Source of the DNA: a virus
Direction: 5' to 3' (one strand)
DNA length: 37,830 nucleotides
Virus record (IMG/VR): IMGVR_UViG_3300015162_000002
Span: 1 to 37,830 of that record
Part shown: in pieces, positions 1 through 6,443 of the stretch
How the letters are laid out: each line of letters starts with the position of its first letter
Numbering within the stretch: the first letter of the stretch is position 1
Notes under the pieces: generated by a model
Database searches by the model: none
What the model saw: the letters and a program-made list of their open reading frames with translations, nothing else
Told to the model about the DNA's origin: nothing
Program-made: the position numbers and the translations under genes

Positions 1-78
1 ATGCTTCGGTGAACCGCAGTCGCAGATGTGTCCGTAGTCGGGATCGCCGGGACGTAGGAGGTAGCGCGGGTCAGCCAC
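1..78 (-). CDS. Start of an unknown small protein, cut by the window edge
   Basis: A GTG at 78 opens a frame of 26 codons that stays open to base 1. The visible start reads MADPRYLLRPGD and then contains a Cys-x-Cys pair (HICDCGSPK) that could bind zinc. It begins three bases after the stop of the Rpf-like gene, as expected in this tightly packed operon. No convincing ribosome binding site is visible. It could be the N-terminus of a zinc-finger or HNH protein, but too little is present to assign a function. If the window is circular, this frame does not join in frame to the HNH-like fragment at the right edge. Confidence 0.35.
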   Translation of the reverse strand, partial: MADPRYLLRPGDPDYGHICDCGSPKH

Positions 79-81
79 GCG

Positions 82-303
82 TCACCGGAGTCCGCACATG
101 CCGGCGGTCCCCCATTCGCGCCAGGAGCCGCCGTCCTGCCGGTACACGAGCCACGCCCGGTACAGCTGCTCGCGCGGCGATACAAGATGCGGATACGACG
201 GCCCGCCGACACGCTGCCACGTCGACAGGAGGAACTGCATCCCGCCGTAGTAGCCGTTCCCCGTGTTCGACACCCAACTGCCTTCGTGTTCGTGAACGCA
301 CAC
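82..303 (-). CDS. Short Rpf-like / transglycosylase-like domain protein
   Basis: This 73-aa protein is essentially one resuscitation-promoting-factor or transglycosylase-like fold. The hallmark stretch HEGSWVSNTGNGYYGG is followed by MQFLLSTWQRVGG and by REQLYRAW. The Glu in HEGSW matches the family catalytic Glu, and the domain cleaves the glycan strand of peptidoglycan. No signal peptide or cell-wall anchor is present, unlike host Rpf proteins. The start is uncertain: GTG at 303 gives MCVHEHEG, while a GTG near 349 would add about 15 residues and overlap the upstream HNH gene. It is the last complete gene of the early/integration block. It may act in lysis or in wall penetration, which is inference. 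Confidence 0.7.
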   Translation of the reverse strand: MCVHEHEGSWVSNTGNGYYGGMQFLLSTWQRVGGPSYPHLVSPREQLYRAWLVYRQDGGSWREWGTAGMCGLR

Positions 304-322
304 GGCCTGCGGTAGCCACCAT

Positions 323-814
323 CTAGGAGCCCGCCAACACTTCGGCACGCGTGGAACGATTGCGTGTCTCATCGGGCAGGATGTCGCGTCCGCGCTTGCG
401 CCAGAAGAGGTAGCAAGGTGAGCAGCGGCCTTGCCTGAGCGGCTTGTATTCGCGCTCGCAGTTGCAGCAACTCGTGCGCTTACGCGGACGAGTGCGAGCG
501 GACGCGACGAGCCTGGCGGTTGCAGCTTCCAGCCGTCCGTCGATCGCTTGATGGCAGCGCCGGCAGACGATGAGGATGTTCTCCGGCGTATTGTTTCCAG
601 GGTTTGCGTCGACGTGGTGGCGTTCGGTCTTACTAGTTGCACCGCAACGTTGGCATGGTCCTGTCGTCGGGTAGAGCCTTCGAGCGCGTTGGCGCTTCGT
701 GTGTTCGGACGCGGCATCGCCTTTCCAGGCGCCGTGTTCTTCACCCCAGGGGCCAGAACCGCGGCCAGAGCTGCGACGGATAGGTAGAGCGTGGTTAGGA
801 CGATCGCTAGGCAT
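323..814 (-). CDS. HNH endonuclease
   Basis: This 163-aa protein has an HNH nuclease core: Cys54-x2-Cys57, the HH pair at 66-67, a conserved Asn near 79, then CRRCH at 84-88. A second CxxC pair (CCNCE) and CSPC near residues 115-135 suggest another zinc ribbon. ATG at 814 overlaps the integrase stop by eight bases, so translation is probably coupled; no strong Shine-Dalgarno sequence is visible. Free-standing HNH genes of this type are common in phages as homing endonucleases or DNA-packaging partners. Which role this one has cannot be told. It lies far from the terminase within this window. Confidence 0.85.
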   Translation of the reverse strand: MPSDRPNHALPIRRSSGRGSGPWGEEHGAWKGDAASEHTKRQRARRLYPTTGPCQRCGATSKTERHHVDANPGNNTPENILIVCRRCHQAIDGRLEAATARLVASARTRPRKRTSCCNCEREYKPLRQGRCSPCYLFWRKRGRDILPDETRNRSTRAEVLAGS

Positions 815-1976
815 TTGATTTGTCTGCCCTCTCGGTAGTTGACGCGGCCTCGGGGGTCACGGCCCCCGGATTGCGAGCTGCGGCCTCGCGGAGAAGGTCA
901 ACGGCCAGGTCGCCCGAAGGGGTGCATTGCGGCTCCCCGAGCGGGTTCACTGGAATCGAGGGTTCGAATCCCTCCTTCTCCGTTACAGCCGAGGCTTCGA
1001 ACGATTCCGGCGGGTCCCAGTCGAGGTCGCGGACGGTCTCCATGCTCCGCTTCCTGTCGAGGCGGCGCAGGTAGATCATCGTCGTCTCGACGCGCTGGTG
1101 CCCCATCAGATCCTTCAGCGAGAAGAGCTGGTCGTCGCCTTTGGTTTCGAGGTAGTAGCAGGCGAACGCAGCCCGGAGCGCATGAACGTGGGAGGTGACG
1201 CCGGCCTGGGCGGCGACGCGTTTGACGGCTTTCCAGATGATCCGGTCGTCGCGGTCGCCGGGCCGGCGCTGGTCGGCTTCGGAGGGGACGAGGTAGTCGT
1301 CGTCGGAGGCGTAGACGCCTGCGAAGATCGCGGTGTCCAAAATTGCGGCGAGCTTGGCGGCGACGGGCTTCTCGATCGTCTTGCCGCCCTTCTCCTGGAA
1401 GCGGAGCGTCCCTGCGAACGGGTCGTAGTCGTGGCGGCGGATCGTCGCGAGCGCGTGTCGGCGGGCGCCGGTGTAGACCGCGAGCGGGACCGCGATCCTG
1501 TCGGTCCACCGCGTCGACGCGGCAGCGGTCAGCAGCAGCACACGGACGTCGTCGGTGGAGACGGTGATGACGTTGTCGTTCTCGTGCGCGGGTGCGATCT
1601 TCGGCCGTTTGATCCGTTCGGCGGGGTTCCGTCGGATGTACTCCTCTTCGTGGAGCCACTGGAAGAACGACCGGACGATCGACGCGATCTGCGCCTGCGT
1701 CGACGCCGCGTTCGCTGTCCGGCCCGGCTTCTTCGCGTTGAACCGGAACGTGTCGAGGTAGCGCCTCACCATCGCCGAGGTGATGTCCTCGACGTCGATG
1801 TGGGGGTACATGTCGTCGAGCTTTCCGAGGTAGCGCTCGTAGCGGTCGAGTGTGCGAGGTGTGCGCCCCTGCCGGCCGAGCTCGCCGAGGTAGAGGCCCA
1901 TCGCGTAGCTGATCTGCATGAGCCGGACCTTCTCAGGCGCGCGGCCTGTCGGCTCGGTTAGCTTCCCGTCAGTCAT
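807..1976 (-). CDS. int: Tyrosine recombinase integrase
   Basis: This 389-aa tyrosine integrase has an N-terminal SAM-like/core-binding region (about 20-125) and a catalytic domain (about 140-310). Visible active-site residues are Arg172 (TGARRHA), His265 and Arg268 (HALR), His293 (MGHQ) and the nucleophile Tyr302 (IYLRR). It would catalyse recombination between attP and a host attB. The start at 1976 is supported by GGAGGT six bases upstream. It overlaps the preceding gene stop by eight bases and the HNH gene at its own end. The last ~80 residues lie beyond the catalytic fold, and residues 332-340 (TEKEGFEPS) are encoded by a tRNA 3'-end-like sequence. The C-terminus would therefore change on integration. 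Confidence 0.95.
   Translation of the reverse strand: MTDGKLTEPTGRAPEKVRLMQISYAMGLYLGELGRQGRTPRTLDRYERYLGKLDDMYPHIDVEDITSAMVRRYLDTFRFNAKKPGRTANAASTQAQIASIVRSFFQWLHEEEYIRRNPAERIKRPKIAPAHENDNVITVSTDDVRVLLLTAAASTRWTDRIAVPLAVYTGARRHALATIRRHDYDPFAGTLRFQEKGGKTIEKPVAAKLAAILDTAIFAGVYASDDDYLVPSEADQRRPGDRDDRIIWKAVKRVAAQAGVTSHVHALRAAFACYYLETKGDDQLFSLKDLMGHQRVETTMIYLRRLDRKRSMETVRDLDWDPPESFEASAVTEKEGFEPSIPVNPLGEPQCTPSGDLAVDLLREAAARNPGAVTPEAASTTERADKSNA
889..982 (+). other. attP: Probable attP core: tRNA 3'-end sequence inside int
   Basis: Positions 958-974 form a textbook tRNA T-arm: five-pair stem GAGGG/CCCTC and seven-base loop TTCGAAT. It is followed by the acceptor strand CTTCTCC (975-981) and discriminator G982, but no CCA. 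The complement GGAGAAG sits at 890-896, with a 9-bp inverted match overall (CGGAGAAGG/CCTTCTCCG). The 93-base span fits a class II (Ser/Leu) tRNA. I could not fold a convincing D-arm or anticodon arm, so a functional tRNA is not claimed. Phage integrases often target tRNA 3' ends, so the simplest reading is an attP identity core lying in the integrase gene. Confidence 0.55.
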
Positions 1977-2286
1977 GGCCTACCTCCAGGTACACGCGGA
2001 GGGCGTCGAGCGATTCGGCGGCTTGATCGAACGCATCATCTTCTTCGTCCGAGGTTGTCCAAATGCCGCGCAGGGCGTTCTCGATGTCATCGAGCCAACC
2101 AGTCACGTTCGGAACTCGCGCGACAAGGTCGCCGCTATCGGTGTCGAGCTTTATCTGGACGGGTTTGCTCCATCCCGCCGTCAACTGAGCGAGCATCGGC
2201 GGCGAAACAGGCACCAATACGGGCTCGGTGATCGCCCCGTCAGACACGGTCGGGTCGCACCGCTCGGTTACATCACGGTCAGGCAT
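1969..2286 (-). CDS. Hypothetical early phage protein (105 aa)
   Basis: This acidic 105-aa protein has no recognised domain. A GGAGG sequence nine bases upstream supports ATG at 2286, and the start overlaps the stop of the gene before it (ATGCCTGA). Its N-terminus, MPDRDVTERC, resembles that of the 96-aa protein at 2823-3113 (MTNRDVTEHG) because both starts are encoded by the same repeat family. The C-terminal half is predicted helical and rich in Asp and Glu. It immediately precedes the integrase, so it could be expressed with it. No function is assigned. Confidence 0.7.
   Translation of the reverse strand: MPDRDVTERCDPTVSDGAITEPVLVPVSPPMLAQLTAGWSKPVQIKLDTDSGDLVARVPNVTGWLDDIENALRGIWTTSDEEDDAFDQAAESLDALRVYLEVGHD
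2262..2278 (-). repeat. Early repeat, copy A (in the start of a coding region)
   Basis: On the minus strand this reads CCGTGATGTAACCGAGC and encodes RDVTE near the N-terminus of the 105-aa protein. It is the same orientation as copy C at 3063-3105 and opposite to copies B (2780-2822) and D (3854-3888). Confidence 0.7.
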
Positions 2287-2764
2287 CGACTTTCGCCTCC
2301 GTTTGCCAGCCGCGACGGGCGATCCGTTCGGCTAACTGAACCAGCTTCTTGAAGTCCCAGCGCGCTTCCCACGAGTCGTCGTAAACCATCGCAGGCGTCC
2401 ACAGCGTCTCAGCCTCGCGGTATGCCGAGAGCGGTTCTCCGTAGTCGTATGTCGAGCGGTCGCCGCTGTGCGCGTAATCCCACCCGTACCAGTAGGTCGA
2501 GCCGTCACCGTGGACGCTTTCCCCGGCATATGTCAGTCCACCGTGAGCAGTAATCGGGAGATTGTCGTAGTCCCACCCGGCGAGCGGATGGGCGACGGAG
2601 ATGCCGAGGTACGCACAGAGCGCGGAGGGGCCGCGCAGGATTGCGAAGCGGATGCCGTCCTCGAACTCATCTAGAAACGCGAAGCCAGTCTCGGCCTCTT
2701 TGACGTCCTTGAAGGTCTGCGGGAACCGCTCCAGGGTGCGGGGAGACGCAGTAACGGTCGTCAT
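2279..2764 (-). CDS. Hypothetical phage protein (161 aa)
   Basis: The chosen start is ATG at 2764 (MTTVTASPRT), with CGGAG six bases upstream. The longer open frame to 2914 runs through the upstream gene and has no ribosome binding site. The protein has a distinctive aromatic-rich central stretch (GPSALCAYLGI, then HGGLTYAG and WYGWDYAHSGD). This general pattern occurs in uncharacterised proteins of many phages. No catalytic motif, signal peptide or membrane segment is seen. It lies in the early region between an operator-like repeat and the gene before the integrase. Function unknown. Confidence 0.8.
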   Translation of the reverse strand: MTTVTASPRTLERFPQTFKDVKEAETGFAFLDEFEDGIRFAILRGPSALCAYLGISVAHPLAGWDYDNLPITAHGGLTYAGESVHGDGSTYWYGWDYAHSGDRSTYDYGEPLSAYREAETLWTPAMVYDDSWEARWDFKKLVQLAERIARRGWQTEAKVDA

Positions 2765-2779
2765 TTTGATCTCCGATAG

Positions 2780-2822
2780 CCGTGATGTAACAGCGTCGCG
2801 CCGTGCTCGGTGAGATGCCCGC
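2780..2822 (-). repeat. Early repeat, copy B (upstream of the 161-aa gene)
   Basis: The plus strand reads CCGTGATGTA, then a 22-bp core (2790-2811), then GAGATGCCCGC. The same core occurs at 3073-3095 in the same orientation, but there both flanks are swapped and inverted. The element lies in the gap before ATG 2764, next to the ribosome binding site, and could be regulatory. Confidence 0.7.
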
Positions 2823-3113
2823 TCACGGGAGCACCCGATCCCATCCGACCCCATCAAGCCGCCCATATCGCTGGGCGATGTAGCGCAGTGCGGAGCGCGC
2901 ATCGTCCCGCTCACGGAGTAGGTCTAGCACGTCCCTGTGGTGGCAAAGCTCGTCCCACGATTCGTCATCCCCACGCCCCGGAGCCACGATTCCGTCCTTG
3001 CCCGCACCGATCAGTTCATATCTGATCGCGTCGCGAGAACGCTTACGGAGGCGAGCATCGCGGCGGGCATCGAACAGCGTCGCGCCGTGCTCGGTTACAT
3101 CACGGTTGGTCAT
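2823..3113 (-). CDS. Hypothetical early phage protein (96 aa)
   Basis: This 96-aa charged protein starts at ATG 3113, overlapping the stop of the nuclease-like gene by an ATGA junction, with GGAG about ten bases upstream. It ends KGILP-less and basic/hydrophobic near RVLP. It is rich in Arg and Asp and probably helical. The N-terminus (MTNRDVTEHG) is encoded by repeat copy C. No recognised family, signal or membrane segment is visible. It belongs to the early operon of small accessory genes. Function unknown. Confidence 0.65.
   Translation of the reverse strand: MTNRDVTEHGATLFDARRDARLRKRSRDAIRYELIGAGKDGIVAPGRGDDESWDELCHHRDVLDLLRERDDARSALRYIAQRYGRLDGVGWDRVLP
3063..3105 (-). repeat. Early repeat, copy C (in the start of the 96-aa gene)
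   Basis: The plus strand reads GCGGGCATCG, the core (3073-3095), then TACATCACGG. The flanks are the reverse complement of those at copy B while the core keeps its direction. The repeat codes for the N-terminal residues of the 96-aa protein. Confidence 0.7.
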
Positions 3114-3838
3114 GCCACAAGCTCCGTCACAAACTGCCGTTGCGAGCGCCGCGCTTCGTGCCGTGGATCGGGTCGCATCGAGATCCAGCGCACGAACTGG
3201 CCGAGTTCGGCCACCGAGAGCGCGGGAACGTCTGTGCGGCGCGGCGACTTCTTCACGATCCGCGTCCCTCGCCCATCGACCTCGACCAGGCCCACGTCGG
3301 CGGGAATCCAGAGAGTCGGCGCATCGCGCTCGACCCGCGACTTTGTTGTGGCGCCTCGGCCGTTACAGGTCGGGCAGGCGATGTGATCCCACTGACCCCC
3401 GTACCGCTCTGTGGTCGGGACGGGCACCCGGACGACATGCTTCTTCTGTCGCCAGCGGTGGGGCGCGCACTGCACTCCTGAGAGGCCGGGGCACCGCTCG
3501 CCGCGCCAGTCCTCCGGTGCCCACTCGGGCTCCTCGAAAGCAAGCTCCTCGGCGGTCAGTAGTCCTTTTGGGAGGGCGAAGTAGAAGCTGTTGCACCATT
3601 CGACGTTCGCCTGGCGCTTGCCAGGATTGAGAAGCTCGGAGCGCATATCGCTGCGGCTGACCTTGACCTCGTAGCCGACCCGCGCGTACTTCTCGACCGA
3701 CGACCACGCGCTGAACGCGAGGAAGTCGATGCCGCGCCACTCCTCGATGCACGTCCACGGCCCTGGCATCTGCCCGCCGCTGCCGGGATGGCGACCGTAG
3801 AGGCCGTGCTTGACCGCGCGAGCGTCTATCGCTGTCAC
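3110..3838 (-). CDS. MmcB-like / PD-(D/E)XK nuclease-fold protein
   Basis: The start is GTG at 3838 (MTAIDARAVK), placed by GAAGGAG five bases upstream; the open frame extends further without support. The 242-aa protein has RGIDFLAFSAW, then YEVKVSRSDM, then CNSFYFALPKG. This Asp ... Glu-x-Lys order with a downstream aromatic FA-P motif fits the PD-(D/E)XK fold and resembles MmcB/DUF1052-type DNA repair proteins. A zinc-knuckle-like CPTCNGRG lies in the C-terminal third. It may process phage DNA during replication or recombination. The family assignment is by motif only and moderately sure. Confidence 0.7.
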   Translation of the reverse strand: MTAIDARAVKHGLYGRHPGSGGQMPGPWTCIEEWRGIDFLAFSAWSSVEKYARVGYEVKVSRSDMRSELLNPGKRQANVEWCNSFYFALPKGLLTAEELAFEEPEWAPEDWRGERCPGLSGVQCAPHRWRQKKHVVRVPVPTTERYGGQWDHIACPTCNGRGATTKSRVERDAPTLWIPADVGLVEVDGRGTRIVKKSPRRTDVPALSVAELGQFVRWISMRPDPRHEARRSQRQFVTELVA

Positions 3839-3853
3839 AAGGACTCCTTCGGG

Positions 3854-3888
3854 CCGTGATGTAACAGCGTTTCCGTCCCGGTCATGCC
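3854..3888 (-). repeat. Early repeat, copy D (upstream of the nuclease-like gene)
   Basis: The plus strand begins CCGTGATGTAACAGCGT, identical over 17 bases to copy B, then diverges and ends CCCGGTCATGCC. It lies just upstream of the GTG at 3838 and overlaps the end of the preceding gene. It has the same position relative to its gene as copy B. Confidence 0.6.
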
Positions 3889-4187
3889 GTATCCGTTTCG
3901 CGGTCGTACGGGCGAGACCGACCAACAACCCATTCGCGGGGGAAGGTGACCTGGCCCTCGATTCGACCCGTTCGCCCCACGCAAGAGGCTCGACTGCCAG
4001 ACCGAGGACCAGGCAAGTCGGCGCCAGGCACGTCGCTGTGGCCGGCCCCAAGAAGGCCACGCGAACTGTCGGCGCCGACATCTTCAGCGACCATCCGGTC
4101 GCAAAGCCGTGTGATGTCGTCCCAGATGAAGAAGCAGGCGCCGACGAACCAGCCGAGGATGCCGACCGCGATGACGAGGTCGATCAT
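3882..4187 (-). CDS. Small membrane-anchored protein (101 aa)
   Basis: ATG at 4187 overlaps the preceding stop (ATGA). The N-terminus is one hydrophobic segment (IDLVIAVGILGWFVGACFF, residues 2-20), followed by a charged soluble tail of about 80 residues rich in Arg, Gly and Ser. It is probably a single-pass inner-membrane protein with a cytoplasmic or external tail. It follows another small single-pass protein, so the two may work as a pair, for example in superinfection exclusion, but that is only inference. No family is recognised. Confidence 0.65.
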   Translation of the reverse strand: MIDLVIAVGILGWFVGACFFIWDDITRLCDRMVAEDVGADSSRGLLGAGHSDVPGADLPGPRSGSRASCVGRTGRIEGQVTFPREWVVGRSRPYDRETDTA

Positions 4188-4309
4188 CGGCGCGGCCTGC
4201 GTGTCGGGAGGTAGCCGGGCCGCCGGTCGGGCGGGTAGCGGCGGCCGTGCGCGACCCAGGCCATCGCGAGGCCGACCGTGACGACGAGTGCGGCGAGCAG
4301 ATAGATCAC
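4184..4309 (-). CDS. Very small single-pass membrane protein (41 aa)
   Basis: This gene is missed if only long frames are considered. GTG at 4309 overlaps the preceding stop (GTGA), and its own stop overlaps the next start (ATGA). The product MIYLLAALVVTVGLAMAWVA plus a basic, Pro/Arg-rich tail is a clear transmembrane segment with a positive tail, so the tail is predicted to be cytoplasmic. The two flanking overlaps argue that it is translated. Function unknown. Confidence 0.65.
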   Translation of the reverse strand: MIYLLAALVVTVGLAMAWVAHGRRYPPDRRPGYLPTRRPRR

Positions 4310-4566
4310 GACAGCCCCCGTAACTGCGCGAGACAGCCCGCATAACCCGCAATGTCGACGAGGGAGTCGCGCTGGAAACCATTCATCGCTCGCGCGACCT
4401 TCAACTGGATCATGCAGAGCGCAACTTGCTCTGCGGTGACGCGTGCGCCGATGACAGGTGACCACAGAGCGGCGATCGTCTCGAACGACGCTCGAACGTC
4501 GCCGTAATCGTCGCGGCGGTCATGGTTGATGATCCGCTCCGCTTCCTGCAAGACGGTCTCGCTCAC
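4306..4566 (-). CDS. DUF6378-like phage protein (86 aa)
   Basis: The start is GTG at 4566 (MSETVLQEAERII), overlapping the preceding stop as GTGA; the upstream extension of the frame is a shadow of the neighbouring gene. The pattern INHDRRDDYGDVRASFETIA, LWSPVIG, then CMIQLKVARAM and DIAGYAGC is typical of a widespread small phage family I recall as DUF6378. That family is uncharacterised but commonly lies among phage replication and nucleotide-metabolism genes. Length matches the family core. No role is assigned. Confidence 0.75.
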   Translation of the reverse strand: MSETVLQEAERIINHDRRDDYGDVRASFETIAALWSPVIGARVTAEQVALCMIQLKVARAMNGFQRDSLVDIAGYAGCLAQLRGLS

Positions 4567-4769
4567 GTTGCCCGCCTGCTGTCGATCGAGATGACCGAGC
4601 AGGACGACGAATCTCTGATCGCCGAGGTATCGGCCGGTGCCTTCGCACGTTCGCCCGACTCCTGTGGTTCCTGCTCGGCAAGATGTTCGGCGTGTTCGCG
4701 TGCGAGCTCGGCGGCCCGGACGAACCTCGCCCACTGCGCCGTCTGCCGGCGACGAAGATGACCGTTCAC
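4563..4769 (-). CDS. Hypothetical small protein (68 aa)
   Basis: This 68-aa frame is joined to its neighbours by GTGA overlaps at both ends (start GTG 4769, stop 4563). The first half is Arg/Ala/Glu-rich and probably helical (WARFVRAAELAREHAEHLAE); the second half is Ser-rich and likely disordered. No family is recognised. The evidence for being a gene is the double overlap within the operon rather than the sequence itself. Confidence 0.55.
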   Translation of the reverse strand: MNGHLRRRQTAQWARFVRAAELAREHAEHLAEQEPQESGERAKAPADTSAIRDSSSCSVISIDSRRAT

Positions 4770-4966
4770 GCCGCGTCCCTGAGCCGTTCCAGCCGCGCGA
4801 GATGGATCCGCGCGACCTTCAACTGCGCGCGCACCTTCGTGCCCTGCTGCTCATTCCAGGGGCGACGTGACGCGGCGGTGAACCGTGCGACATCTCTGCG
4901 GCAGGCTTCGATCTCGCGGTCGAGCTCGACATCGTCGAGGAAGTTGCTGTCGAGAGCGGCCATCAC
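4766..4966 (-). CDS. Hypothetical small helical protein (66 aa)
   Basis: This is a 65-66 aa, highly charged, probably coiled-coil protein (DDVELDREIEACRRDVARF, then VRAQLKVARIHLARLERL). The start is either GTG 4966 (GTGA overlap with the preceding stop) or ATG 4963 (TGATG overlap). Its stop overlaps the next GTG. No known family. It could be a small regulatory or DNA-associated protein, but nothing in the sequence shows this. Confidence 0.6.
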   Translation of the reverse strand: MMAALDSNFLDDVELDREIEACRRDVARFTAASRRPWNEQQGTKVRAQLKVARIHLARLERLRDAA

Positions 4967-5406
4967 GCAGCCACCCTCCGACGCCGTTTGTACTCGCGGT
5001 CATAGGCGCGCTGACGTTCCGGGTTAGCTAGCCGACGCGCCTGTCGTGCCGCCGAACCTGCAGCGCGACACTCGTCGCAACGGCAACCACGGCAGTAGCT
5101 CGTCTCCGTACCATGTGGGACGGCTGCGCTTCGCTTCGCACCGATACACCACACGCACAGCCCCGTCGTTGGCGCGTTACCCCGCCGCCGGATCCGCGCG
5201 CCGCATGTCGTACAGGACGTGTGGTAGTTCGCGCGGTTCCACTCGAGCGACGCCGCGTTAGCGCGCCGTAGATGCTCCGGGTCGATGATCTGCCAGATGC
5301 GTGTAGCCGACACGCCGAACCGTTCCGCGAGTTGGCGCTGCGTCCATTCGCCCGTCGCGTACAACCGGCGCGCCTCGTCGTAGTCGAATGTCGGAGGCGG
5401 AGCCAT
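4963..5406 (-). CDS. HTH and zinc-finger protein (147 aa)
   Basis: ATG at 5406 overlaps the ATPase stop (TGATG); the frame further upstream is a shadow. Residues 1-45 hold a Sigma-70 region 4/homeodomain-like HTH (WTQRQLAERFGVSATRIWQI). Two Cys clusters follow: CTTCGA ... CVWC, and YCRGCRCDECR near residue 115. A basic tail (YDREYKRRRR) ends the protein. It probably binds DNA as an early phage regulator or a small nuclease-like zinc protein. HTH is clear; the exact role is not. Confidence 0.75.
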   Translation of the reverse strand: MAPPPTFDYDEARRLYATGEWTQRQLAERFGVSATRIWQIIDPEHLRRANAASLEWNRANYHTSCTTCGARIRRRGNAPTTGLCVWCIGAKRSAAVPHGTETSYCRGCRCDECRAAGSAARQARRLANPERQRAYDREYKRRRRVAA

Positions 5407-6443
5407 CAGGCAGCCACCTTCGAGTCCTGGAACTTCTGCAGGCGCTCGATCAGCGTGGACGCTTCGTCCTTCGAGAGCGAATCCCGCAACGGCGACCAAT
5501 GCGGTTCCTCATCGTCGGCAAGCCACGGATACGACTCGCGGCCAACCGCGATGTAAAGCTGGGCTGTCGTGATATGCCCGGCCTCGCGCAACGTCCCGAC
5601 GAGCACGTTCAGCTTCTTCGCCTGGGCTGAAGTAACGGGCGGCTCCCCCGACTCGACGGGGGGAGAATCTGGAACCAGAGGAGCCGCCCCAACAGGCACG
5701 GACGTAGCCGCGCCACCGGCCGCCCAAGCGGCCAGAGCCTTACCCGTGTCCTCGCTCAACGGCGAGTCGAGCGGAACAAACGCCCTGTGCTGCTCCTGCA
5801 ACTTCACCGGGCGAGGAACACCAGGAGCACCAGGAAGAACAAGAAACGAGATCGTCAACTCGAACGGCAGCCGACGTTCACAGATCGGGATCCAACCGTC
5901 GATGCTCGTAAGCGACTGCTTCGCGCGAACCTCGGTCTTGTCGCCGACCTTCACCATTTCCACCTTGTCCTCGGCGCGCATGAGGAGCAGAACGTGCGCC
6001 TTCACCTGGAGCAGCGCCCGCACGAAGTCCTTGTGCGCGGACTTCGGGGCGATCCACGACGCCATCCGCGCGCCCTCACGCTTACCCATCCGCTCGAACT
6101 CGGCCTCCTGCATCTTCAACACGCCGCCGTCGCCTTCCCACTCGTGCGAAACCGAGTCGATCACGATCACCGGGTATCCGGCCGCGTCAGCGGCTAGCAA
6201 CGCTTCCGTGTACGCGGCAGGGCTAAACGGTGCGCGCAGGTGGGCGTGCTGCATTTCGGGGAAGTAGTCGGCGTAGTGGAGCGCGCGCCCGTTCTCGGTG
6301 TCGATCATCGCGAACGGTTCACCGTTGGCGAGGCCACGCGCGACACGGAGGGCGGAGTAAGTTTTGCCACCGCCGGACGGTCCCGCGATGCCCACGAGCA
6401 CAGGTGCGGCTTCGCGTTTCGCGGGTCGGAACTCGATGCTCAC
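5406..6443 (-). CDS. Sak4-like RecA-fold ATPase
   Basis: The start is GTG at 6443 (MSIEFRPAKR), overlapping the nuclease stop as GTGA. The 345-aa protein has a Walker A at residues 21-28 (GPSGGGKT), then FAMIDTENGRA, and a Walker B with VIVIDSVSHEW. This matches the AAA_24/Sak4 type of phage RecA-like single-strand annealing or recombination ATPases. The C-terminal third is Pro/Ala-rich followed by a helical domain. It is directly downstream of a RecE-like nuclease gene, a normal arrangement of a phage recombination pair. It would act on single-stranded DNA ends during replication. Confidence 0.85.
   Translation of the reverse strand: MSIEFRPAKREAAPVLVGIAGPSGGGKTYSALRVARGLANGEPFAMIDTENGRALHYADYFPEMQHAHLRAPFSPAAYTEALLAADAAGYPVIVIDSVSHEWEGDGGVLKMQEAEFERMGKREGARMASWIAPKSAHKDFVRALLQVKAHVLLLMRAEDKVEMVKVGDKTEVRAKQSLTSIDGWIPICERRLPFELTISFLVLPGAPGVPRPVKLQEQHRAFVPLDSPLSEDTGKALAAWAAGGAATSVPVGAAPLVPDSPPVESGEPPVTSAQAKKLNVLVGTLREAGHITTAQLYIAVGRESYPWLADDEEPHWSPLRDSLSKDEASTLIERLQKFQDSKVAA

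Noticed and set aside
796-815. Plus-strand TTAGGACGATCGCTAGGC resembling the start-associated motif
   Set aside because: It has a four-base insertion, is in the opposite orientation, and has no gene start after it. Probably chance.
890-982. Complete functional tRNA-Ser/Leu gene
   Set aside because: Acceptor and T-arm fit well, but I could not form a D-arm or a seven-base anticodon loop with a normal stem, so only an attP/tRNA-end call is made.
927-1961. 344-aa plus-strand frame over the integrase
   Set aside because: Antisense to a well-supported tyrosine integrase with all catalytic residues; no family features.
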